The notes under the pieces were generated by a model that did no database searches, was not told the origin of the DNA, and saw nothing but the letters and a program-made list of their open reading frames with translations. Below are positions 1 through 6,517 of a stretch of 34,503 bases of DNA, one piece after another (position 1 is the first letter of the stretch; every line of letters starts with the position of its first letter). This DNA is from an uncultured Prevotella sp. (GTDB taxonomy: Bacteria > Bacteroidota > Bacteroidia > Bacteroidales > Bacteroidaceae): contig CAMOGW010000020.1 in NCBI GenBank assembly GCA_946614435.1, positions 1-34,503 on the forward strand, in the 5' to 3' direction. A program made the position numbers and the translations under genes.

Positions 1-161
1 TTTGGAAGCAAAATACACACATATAACTCTAAATATGAGATATGATTGCCGTCCAAAAGAAAGAGAGATCGATAGCTTGAATAAATTTCACAGCTTGATT
101 TAGTTTATCACCATATTATATATCTATAACCTAAACTAAACCTAAATGAAAGAATGTGCAA

Positions 162-198
162 GTAACTACTCAGCACCCCCTGGTGCATGAGTAGTTAC
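162..198 (-). terminator. Hairpin overlapping the menE stop codon
   Basis: Bases 162-177 and 182-198 form an inverted repeat of about 16 bp with one bulged pair and a 4-base loop. On the minus strand the stem is followed by a moderately T-rich stretch. The hairpin contains the last codons and the TAG stop of menE, so the end of the gene doubles as a probable terminator. The T-run is weak, so this could instead protect the mRNA 3' end. Bases 1-161 are AT-rich and I see no gene in them. Confidence 0.45.
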
Positions 199-1203
199 CC
201 ACAGCAATCCAGCTTCAGCCAACTGCTGTGCTTCGCCACGAGCCGGCTTGCCCGTTGCGGTGAACGGCAAGCGAGCCACGGTGAGATAGTGACGAGGCTG
301 CCAGAAACGGGGAAGATGCTGCTCACAAACTGAGCGAAGCGAGGATGTATCGCTGACCTCGGTGAGCAACACCACAGCTTCGCCAAACTTTGCATCCCTG
401 CACTTCGTGATGAGGAACGGACATGGCAGGTGGGGGCGAAGCAAACGCTCTACTTCTTCAATCTGAATCTTCACCCCACCTGAGCATATCACATTGTCCT
501 TGCGACCAAGGATGCGGAACGAAGGGGAGGATGCCTGACTCCCCTGAACGGGGGATGACGGCATCAGCTCAACGATGTCGTTGGTGACCAACGGCCCGTC
601 ATGCACCGCAGGCGCATCAATGACCAGACAGCCATCTGCATTCTGAGAGATGCCGACTGAAGGAAACGGGGTGTAACAGTCGCTGGCCTCAGGACCGCTG
701 AGCCGTCGCAGGGCGATGTGTGAGAGTGTCTCGGTCATACCGTAGGTGCTCCACACGGCATGGGGAAAGGATTTCAGCTCTGCCGCCATCTGCTCGTCGA
801 TAGCGCCCCCACCGATGATGAGGTGACGTATCTGCATGAGCCGGCGGCGCTCCTCAGGCACTTGCAGACTGTTATAGACCTGCAGCGGCACCATAGCGGC
901 AAAGTCAAGGGGCTCGTCAACACTGGCCAAAGGATGACCGCTGGGCTCAACGGCGACCAGACGCAACTGGCGAATCAGGGAGCGCACTACCATCATTTTG
1001 CCAGCAATATAGTCGAGGGACATGCAGAGCAGGGCGGTATCGCCTGCACGCAACTGCAGGAAGTCGCAAGTGATGCGGGCCGATGCTTCCATACGGTGCT
1101 TCTCTACCCACATCGGCTTCGGCTTGCCTGTGGAACCGCTGGTGTGGACCAAGACAGTGGGACTGGCGCTGCGCCACTCAGTAAGGAACTCTTCTAATGA
1201 CAT
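166..1203 (-). CDS. menE: o-succinylbenzoate-CoA ligase (MenE)
   Basis: This ATP-dependent ligase activates o-succinylbenzoate to its CoA thioester through an acyl-adenylate, one of the last steps before the naphthoquinone ring of menaquinone is closed. It is a 345-residue ANL-superfamily protein. The P-loop TSGSTGKPK is at 21-29, the YGMTET adenylate motif at 154-159, the hinge GRKDNVICSGGVKI at 233-246, and the C-terminal catalytic lysine in TATGK at 319. At 345 residues it is shorter than typical proteobacterial ligases, which trim the N-terminal domain less. menC lies 1.1 kb upstream on the same strand, separated by the GxxExxY gene and repeats; in relatives the two are usually adjacent. 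The start ATG at 1203 lies just outside the first repeat array, so the array probably carries or displaces its promoter. The family call is firm; MenE rather than another small acyl-CoA ligase is supported by menC nearby. Confidence 0.93.
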   Translation of the reverse strand: MSLEEFLTEWRSASPTVLVHTSGSTGKPKPMWVEKHRMEASARITCDFLQLRAGDTALLCMSLDYIAGKMMVVRSLIRQLRLVAVEPSGHPLASVDEPLDFAAMVPLQVYNSLQVPEERRRLMQIRHLIIGGGAIDEQMAAELKSFPHAVWSTYGMTETLSHIALRRLSGPEASDCYTPFPSVGISQNADGCLVIDAPAVHDGPLVTNDIVELMPSSPVQGSQASSPSFRILGRKDNVICSGGVKIQIEEVERLLRPHLPCPFLITKCRDAKFGEAVVLLTEVSDTSSLRSVCEQHLPRFWQPRHYLTVARLPFTATGKPARGEAQQLAEAGLLWVTTHAPGGAE

Positions 1204-1220
1204 ATTAACAAACGATTTTT

Positions 1221-1440
1221 AAGACAGAGAAACATATATTTTTTTCAAAGACAGAAGAACAGAAGAACATATACTTTTTTCTAAGACAGAAGAACAGAAG
1301 AACATACATTTTTTTCTAAGACAGAATAACAGAAGAACATATACTTTTTTTAAGACAGAAGAACAGAAGAACATATTTTTTTAAGACAGAAGAACAGAAG
1401 AACATATTTTTCTCTCAAGAATAACATATATTTTTTCCTT
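1221..1440 (+). repeat. Tandem array 1 of a 34-bp unit (plus orientation)
   Basis: About seven units of 25-35 bp begin at 1221, 1247, 1282, 1317, 1351, 1382 and 1416. A full unit reads TAAGACAG, then two near-copies of the octamer ACAGAAGA, then ACATATAC and a run of 6-7 T. The outermost unit beside menE (1221-1246) lacks one octamer. The same unit type fills the array at 1891-2323 in opposite orientation. No unique spacers separate the units. Confidence 0.85.
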
Positions 1441-1466
1441 AAACATAATCACAGAAGATGGGATGA

Positions 1467-1862
1467 CTATTCGTTGAAACGCTTACGGTAAAGACGATAT
1501 TTGCGCTTGATCTGTATTTCTTCTGATCCGAAATTGATAAGAAGACCATTATCCATCCCCGTTGCAGTGAGATAGTTTACCAGTTGTAACTCATTGGCAA
1601 CATGGAGTGAATGTGTAGCTTTCAGCTCAAGTATGAGCATATTCTCGACAATGATGTCGGCACGGAATTCACCAACTAACACTTGGTCATAATACACATT
1701 GATGGGGCGTTCCACTTCATACCTGAGCTCCCACTTTCGCAACTCTACCAACATTGCATTCTTATAGACTGACTCCAAATAGCCTGGACCCAGCTGCCGC
1801 CTGATGTTCACTGCACAAGCTATTACTTTCTTGATTAACTCTTCAATATCCATTACATTCAT
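1467..1862 (-). CDS. GxxExxY family protein (PDDEXK_3-like)
   Basis: A 131-residue protein of the GxxExxY family, whose usual length is about 125 residues. The defining motif is GYLESVY at 27-33. A PD-(D/E)XK-like core follows: D69 in the EFRAD strand and E79-L-K81 in the LILELKA strand, so a nuclease-like fold is likely. The biological function of the family is not established. The start is taken at 1862; a second Met at codon 4 is possible. The gene lies alone between menC and menE, flanked on both sides by inverted arrays of the same 34-bp repeat. This suggests it arrived as a unit with the arrays. Its transcription may depend on read-through from menC, because I see no clear TAnnTTTG promoter upstream. 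Confidence 0.88.
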   Translation of the reverse strand: MNVMDIEELIKKVIACAVNIRRQLGPGYLESVYKNAMLVELRKWELRYEVERPINVYYDQVLVGEFRADIIVENMLILELKATHSLHVANELQLVNYLTATGMDNGLLINFGSEEIQIKRKYRLYRKRFNE

Positions 1863-1890
1863 TTACTATAGAACAACATTCATTATCATA

Positions 1891-2323
1891 AAACATATCT
1901 GTTCTTATGTTACTATGCCTTAGAAAAAACATCTGTTATTATGTTACTATGTCTTAAAAAAAGACATCTGTTATTATGTTACTATGTCTTAAAAAAAGAC
2001 ATCTGTTATTATGTTACTATGTCTTAGAAAAAACATCTGTTATTATGTTACTATGTCTTAGAAAAAAACATCTGTTATTATGTTACTATGTCTTAGAAAA
2101 AAACATCTGTTATTATGTTACTATGTCTTAGAAAAAACATCTGTTATTATGTTACTATGTCTTAAAGAAAAACATCTGTTATTATGTTACTATGTCTTAA
2201 AAAAACATCTGTTATTATGTTATTATGTCTTAGAGAAAAACATCTGTTATTATGTTACTATGTCTTAGAAAAAACATCTGTTATTATGTTATTATGTTAC
2301 TATGTCTTAGAAAAAACATGTTA
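1891..2323 (-). repeat. Tandem array 2 of the same 34-bp unit (minus orientation)
   Basis: About 12 units with a 33-35-bp period, with ACATCTG landmarks at 1929, 1964, 1999, 2033, 2068, 2103, 2137, 2172, 2205, 2240 and 2274. Read on the minus strand the unit is CTAAGACATAGTAACAT, then an AATAACAG octamer, then ATG and T6. It aligns with array 1 read on the plus strand. The unit beginning at 2274 carries three octamers (42 bp) instead of two. The final partial unit at 2303-2340 merges into the last codons of menC. Apart from the repeat, the 458-bp gap between the GxxExxY gene and menC holds nothing I can recognise. Confidence 0.88.
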
Positions 2324-3334
2324 CTCTGTCTTCACCCACAGGTGGTCGCCCCGTATCTCGAGCGGCATGTCGATGTTATCGGTGAAGAGTTGTCCGGTGC
2401 CGAGTCCTTGTGGCATGCTGATGTGGTCGCCATAGACCTCGCTGCAGAACCTGGCGATGGCATTCAGTCCCACGTTGCTCTCCAAGGCAGAGGTAATCCA
2501 CGAGCCGATGCCCTCATCGTTTGCTATGTCTATCCACTCCCTGCATCCGGCCATGCCGCCATGCAGCGACGGCTTCAGCACGATGTAGGCAGGCTTGACG
2601 ATGCGCAACATCTGGCGCTTTGCATCGGGCGTGTTGATGCCGATGAGCTCTTCGTCGAGAGCGATGGGCAGTGGTGCTTCACGACACAGTTCGGCCATGA
2701 GCGCCCACTGACGCGCCTTGATGGGCTGTTCGATGGAGTGGATGGCATACTGCGACAGCAGCTCCAACCGATAGAGAGCCTCATCGGGACTGAAGCCGCC
2801 ATTGGCATCGAGCCTCAGCTCCACCTCACGACGAGAGAAGCGCTTGCGAATGCGGCGCACCAGATCGAGCTCACGGTCGAAGTCGATAGCCCCCACCTTC
2901 AGTTTCACACAACGGAAGCCCTGCGAGAGCTTATCCTCCATACGGCCCAGCATCTCCTCGTAGCTGCCCATCCACACCAGTCCGTTGATGGGGATGCCCT
3001 GCTCACCGCGAGCGAAGGGCGTGTCGAACAACTGTGGAGAGCGGAGACTCAGCATGGCGGTCTCCAAGCCAAAGAGCATGGAGGGATAGTCGCGCATGGC
3101 CTCATAGTCTATCTGGCCCGTAGCCTCCACCTGGTCGCAGAAGCGACGCAACACCTCGGAATAGTCGGGACGGGCATCGCAGCTCAGGTCGGGCAACGGT
3201 GCACACTCGCCCAAGCCCCGCCGCTCACCGTCAATCATCTCTACGAACCATGACTTGCGCTCAGTATAGATGCCGCGAGAAGTGCCAGCAGGCTGGCGAA
3301 AATGGAGCACGCGCTCCTGAATAGTGATTTTCAT
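2321..3334 (-). CDS. menC: o-succinylbenzoate synthase (MenC)
   Basis: MenC dehydrates SHCHC to o-succinylbenzoate in menaquinone synthesis. The 337-residue protein has the enolase-superfamily layout: an N-terminal capping domain (about 1-100) and a barrel with the catalytic pair K144-L-K146. The metal ligands are D176 (RLDANGG), E202 (IEQP) and D227 (ALDEE), and the second catalytic lysine is K254 (VLKPS). The start MKITIQE at 3334 is chosen because the longer reading frame runs backwards into the preceding regulator gene. It begins 19 bp after the LytTR regulator stop, so co-transcription with the two-component genes is likely. The last three codons (K-T-E-stop) coincide with a partial unit of repeat array 2. 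Confidence 0.93.
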   Translation of the reverse strand: MKITIQERVLHFRQPAGTSRGIYTERKSWFVEMIDGERRGLGECAPLPDLSCDARPDYSEVLRRFCDQVEATGQIDYEAMRDYPSMLFGLETAMLSLRSPQLFDTPFARGEQGIPINGLVWMGSYEEMLGRMEDKLSQGFRCVKLKVGAIDFDRELDLVRRIRKRFSRREVELRLDANGGFSPDEALYRLELLSQYAIHSIEQPIKARQWALMAELCREAPLPIALDEELIGINTPDAKRQMLRIVKPAYIVLKPSLHGGMAGCREWIDIANDEGIGSWITSALESNVGLNAIARFCSEVYGDHISMPQGLGTGQLFTDNIDMPLEIRGDHLWVKTE

Positions 3335-3353
3335 AAGATTGTGTATTTTAAGA

Positions 3354-4133
3354 TTACTTACCCAGATAACGGGTAGAGAGATAGTCGTTGAACTGCTCCT
3401 TGTAGTTGTCGCCAATGGGCAGATAGACGTCATCGGAGCCAACGGGCTGCGAGGCTGCAGGACCGAGAATGACGCGGTTCTTGTTCACCTCCTGCACCTT
3501 GTCGAGGTTGACGATATAGGAACGGTGTATGCGCATGAAGCTCTGTGGCAGGAACTCCTCCATCTTCTTCATGGAGAGAAGGGTAATGACAGGCTTTGGC
3601 TGACTGTCGAGATAGAGCTTCAGATATTCGCTCATGCCCTCGATATAGCGTATGTCGGAGAGCGAGATGCGAACAGTCTTGTAGTCGGTCTTCACGAAGA
3701 TGGTGTCATCAGTCTGCCCACTTTTCGGAGCAGGTGCAGGAGCCGGTGCCGCGACGGCTGCGGTCTCGTTGGCTAAGGCTGCCGCCACCTTCTGCACCTT
3801 CAGGGCTGCACGCTGGAAGTCGGCAAAGCCGAAGGGCTTCAGCAGATAGTCAACGGCATCGACCTTATAGCCCTCGATGGCATACTCGGAATAGGCGGTG
3901 GTGAACACAATGATGGGGCGCACAGGCAGCTGACGTACGAAATCCATGCCCGAGAGGTCGGGCATGTTGATGTCGCAGAAGATGGCATCCACGGGTTCGC
4001 GATCCATCACCTCACGCGCCTCTATAGCACTTTGGCACTGAGCCACCAACTCAAAAAAAGGTATCTTACGAATGTAGGCTACTACCTGCTGCAAGGCCAG
4101 TGGCTCATCGTCAATAGCAAGAACTCTAATCAT
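3354..4133 (-). CDS. LytTR-type response regulator
   Basis: A 259-residue cytoplasmic transcription regulator. The receiver domain spans about 1-118, with the acidic pocket D8-D9-E10, phosphoacceptor D54 (FCDINMPD), T78/T79 and K99 (LLKPF). An Ala/Pro-rich linker (about 118-140) leads to a LytTR DNA-binding domain (about 143-259) with the typical FMRIHRSYIVN segment. Start M(IRVLAIDDEP) at 4133 is preferred over a Met five codons upstream because it fits the receiver domain's first strand. The partner kinase is immediately upstream (4201-5379). The 67-bp gap holds a terminator-like hairpin, so the regulator may be made at a different level from the kinase. Targets are unknown; the nearest candidates are the surface-protein genes at 5394-8275. 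Confidence 0.93.
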   Translation of the reverse strand: MIRVLAIDDEPLALQQVVAYIRKIPFFELVAQCQSAIEAREVMDREPVDAIFCDINMPDLSGMDFVRQLPVRPIIVFTTAYSEYAIEGYKVDAVDYLLKPFGFADFQRAALKVQKVAAALANETAAVAAPAPAPAPKSGQTDDTIFVKTDYKTVRISLSDIRYIEGMSEYLKLYLDSQPKPVITLLSMKKMEEFLPQSFMRIHRSYIVNLDKVQEVNKNRVILGPAASQPVGSDDVYLPIGDNYKEQFNDYLSTRYLGK

Positions 4134-4151
4134 AAAAATAAGGCACAAAAA

Positions 4152-4199
4152 GAACTCGAAATTCCATTAATATATTCTTCATAACGGAATTTCGGGTTC
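4152..4199 (-). terminator. Hairpin between sensor kinase and regulator genes
   Basis: Arms 4152-4165 and 4186-4199 pair over 14 positions with one mismatch (core CGAAATTCC / GGAATTTCG), with a 20-base AT-rich loop. On the minus strand the hairpin is followed by TCTTTTTG. It could act as a partial terminator or attenuator within the kinase-regulator transcript. Confidence 0.4.
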
Positions 4200-4200
4200 A

Positions 4201-5379
4201 TTATTTTGCAGACTGGTCTTGAACTTTCCATAGAGGCAGTTCCAGTTCGGTGGTGTAGGCATCGGCTGTATCGGTCACCTTGAGCGAATAGCGGTCGCCA
4301 TAAATAAGCTGCAGTCGGCGCTGCACGTTCTGCAGTCCCACGCCGCCCTCCTCGCCGGCATGCTTGTTGGGCTGGAGCGGCTTGCTGTTGCTGCACACAA
4401 ACCGTAGTCGGTCATCGGTCACAGCGAAGCTGATGCTGATGAAGGATTCCTGCTGGTAGCTGACCCCATGCTTGAAGGCATTCTCTACGAAAGTGACGAA
4501 CAGCATGGGGGGAACCTGACGGTCGGGCAACACGGGAGGAATGCTGACCGAGATGCTCACCTTGTCGGTGTAGCGAAGGCGCATCAGGCGGATGTAGCCC
4601 TCGACGAACTCGACATCGCGGCTAAGCGGCACATACTGGCGTGAGCCTTCGTAGAGCGCATAGCGCATGATGCGTGACAGCTCGACGATCGTATCCTTGG
4701 CCCGCTCACCGTCAATGTCAACCAGCGCGTGGATGTTGTTGAGCGTGTTCATCAAGAAGTGGGGGTTGATCTGATAGCGCAGGTACTCTAACTGCTGGTG
4801 CAGACTCTCCTTCTCCATGCGCTCCAGTCGCTGCTGGTCGTCGCGTTGCTTGAAATAGAGCTTCACGCCAATGTTCATGCCCAGCATGAGAATGAGCATG
4901 ATTGCTGACAGGACATCGTGCTGGCCGAAGATGACGGGCGGATGAATGTCGGGACCCTCATGGCCGACGAAGGGCGGACGGTCTGCGTGAGGCTCGAATG
5001 CATCGCCATCGTCGGGCAGGGGCGGACGGTGCTCGTGCGACCGCTCTACAGGGAGAGGAGGAGGACCGCCTTTCTGTTCTGGCTGGTGGGTACACTGCAA
5101 AATGACGAAACAGCATGTGAGCGCCATCACCGAAGTGAAATAGAGCAACCGGCGCTGACCATAGACTAGCCACGGAGCCAGCACGTAGTTGTGAAACAGA
5201 AAACAGGCGAACATGACGGCCATCTGTAACCATGCATCGAGCAACTCATGCCAAGGATAGACTTCAGACTCGGTATGATGAAACTGAATGCTGGCCACTG
5301 GTGCTATGAACAGGGCTGTCCATAGCACCACATAGACCAGACTCTCTTGCTTTTGATTGCTGTGACCCAGCATTTTCAT
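4201..5379 (-). CDS. LytS/YehU-type sensor histidine kinase
   Basis: A 392-residue inner-membrane kinase expected to phosphorylate the LytTR regulator encoded just downstream. Four membrane segments are visible at about 13-31, 50-67, 78-96 and 155-176. A cytoplasmic helix then leads to the His_kinase (PF06580-type) phosphoacceptor H207 in INPHFLMNTL. The ATPase part has an N-box FVENAFKHG (297-305) and a glycine box GVGLQN (346-351). Unusual is the loop between segments 3 and 4 (about 97-154). By the positive-inside rule it is periplasmic, it is rich in Pro and Asp, and it contains seven His, which might bind metal or an acidic ligand. The gene starts 14 bp after the stop of the surface protein at 5394-6398, so the two are probably in one transcript. 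Confidence 0.93.
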   Translation of the reverse strand: MKMLGHSNQKQESLVYVVLWTALFIAPVASIQFHHTESEVYPWHELLDAWLQMAVMFACFLFHNYVLAPWLVYGQRRLLYFTSVMALTCCFVILQCTHQPEQKGGPPPLPVERSHEHRPPLPDDGDAFEPHADRPPFVGHEGPDIHPPVIFGQHDVLSAIMLILMLGMNIGVKLYFKQRDDQQRLERMEKESLHQQLEYLRYQINPHFLMNTLNNIHALVDIDGERAKDTIVELSRIMRYALYEGSRQYVPLSRDVEFVEGYIRLMRLRYTDKVSISVSIPPVLPDRQVPPMLFVTFVENAFKHGVSYQQESFISISFAVTDDRLRFVCSNSKPLQPNKHAGEEGGVGLQNVQRRLQLIYGDRYSLKVTDTADAYTTELELPLWKVQDQSAK

Positions 5380-5393
5380 CCTCTATCCAATCT

Positions 5394-6398
5394 TTATCTT
5401 ATCAAGGTCTTCACAACAGTTCCGTTCTTGCGAACCAGATAGAATCCTTTGCCCAAACGGGCACCAGAAGGCATGCAACGACCGTTCAGGTCGAACACTT
5501 CACCTGCTACGGCATCGGCTGTCTGCGCCTTCAATGCCTCAACTGAGGTATAAGTCTCAGTGTTGGAGGTGTCGAAGTTCTGCGTTCCGCCACTATAGGT
5601 GATGCTGCCGTCGGCCTTGATGGCCTTGCCCTGGCAATTGCTGATGGTCAGCGTACCGGCAGTCATGTAGAAGTTGCCAGTGTCCTCGTCTTCATGATCG
5701 GTGGTCTGACCTGTCGATGTGATTCCGTCGAGTTCCACCTGAATGCCGTCGTCGCCAGCACCGCTTATGTTCACGGTACCGCTCTCCATGAGGAAGTACT
5801 CCTGGCAGTGAATACCATCTTTCACAGCCGAGGTGACGTTGAGCGTAAGGTTTTTCACTTCAATATACTCCTTGCTGTAGATAGCATGGCGCGAGTTGCC
5901 CACCACGGTGAGGGAACCTTTGCCCTTGAGCTTGGTGTGACCCTTGCAATGGAAACAGCCGTTATACGTGTCGTTGGCCCCATCGGTCAGGGTATTGACG
6001 GTTCCCTTCTTGGCACTCAGTTCAATGCGCTTGCCGTTCATAATGGCTATGGCAGGCCCCGATGGATTGGTAAGGGTCAAGCCGTTGAGCTCTACCGTGG
6101 CCTTGAACGAGCCCTCCATATAGAACTCGCCGTCAGAGGAATTGCCAGAAAGGCTGTAAATAATTTCGCCATCGGTGTTATCGACAGTGGCATCAACGCC
6201 GGCAAACGACTCAGCCTGCACAATTTTCACGTGCGATGAGGTGCCGCTTTGAACGGTAACATAGCTACTGATGTTGCTGGCCACGGTGACAGTGGCCGAC
6301 GTACCGTTGAAGACAACCTCCACGGTGTTATCGGCAACAGCCCAAGCTGAGCTTATACTTGCCAGGATGGCTGCGGGGATAAGTAAAAGTTTTTTCAT
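5394..6398 (-). CDS. Secreted Cthe_2159-like carbohydrate-binding protein with sorting-type C-terminus
   Basis: A 334-residue exported protein. It has a Sec signal peptide (about 1-20, ending SSAWA) and then a repetitive beta-rich body with alternating phrases such as ITYSGG, NISGAGDDG and KAIKADG. This is typical of the Cthe_2159 / PF14262 right-handed beta-helix family, whose founding member binds cellulose and polygalacturonate. The last ~34 residues (VFDLNGR ... GKGFYLVRKNG ... KTLIR) resemble a type A T9SS sorting domain, implying surface export if the cell has that system. The start at 6398 is chosen because the signal peptide begins there; the longer frame would add 41 residues of junk over a terminator. 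It is followed after 14 bp by the sensor kinase gene. It is a paralog of the larger protein at 6518-8275. The ligand is inferred from family only. Confidence 0.8.
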   Translation of the reverse strand: MKKLLLIPAAILASISSAWAVADNTVEVVFNGTSATVTVASNISSYVTVQSGTSSHVKIVQAESFAGVDATVDNTDGEIIYSLSGNSSDGEFYMEGSFKATVELNGLTLTNPSGPAIAIMNGKRIELSAKKGTVNTLTDGANDTYNGCFHCKGHTKLKGKGSLTVVGNSRHAIYSKEYIEVKNLTLNVTSAVKDGIHCQEYFLMESGTVNISGAGDDGIQVELDGITSTGQTTDHEDEDTGNFYMTAGTLTISNCQGKAIKADGSITYSGGTQNFDTSNTETYTSVEALKAQTADAVAGEVFDLNGRCMPSGARLGKGFYLVRKNGTVVKTLIR

Positions 6399-6438
6399 GT
6401 CAGTTAGTTTTTTTAATGATTGGAAAATAATGATTTCG

Positions 6439-6490
6439 AAAAAAGGTAAGTGGGGCGGCCAGAGGCTCTCTTGTCGGCCAAAGCCGCCCC
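6439..6490 (-). terminator. Rho-independent terminator after the large Cthe_2159-like gene
   Basis: GGGGCGGC (6452-6459) pairs with GCCGCCCC (6483-6490) around a 23-base spacer. On the minus strand it is followed within 7 bases by TTTTTT (6439-6444). It lies directly downstream of the 6518-8275 gene and separates it from the paralog at 5394-6398. Confidence 0.75.
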
Positions 6491-6517
6491 TCGTATATAT
6501 TGTTTGTTTTTTGATTA

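Noticed and set aside
1891..2323. CRISPR array
   Set aside because: The period is 33-35 bp but units are contiguous and there are no unique spacers between them.
2080..2435. Plus-strand reading frames rich in CYYV/LEK repeats
   Set aside because: They are translations of the tandem repeat and extend antisense into menC.
2252..3253. Long plus-strand reading frame of 333 codons
   Set aside because: It lies antisense to menC, whose catalytic motifs are complete, and starts in the repeat array.
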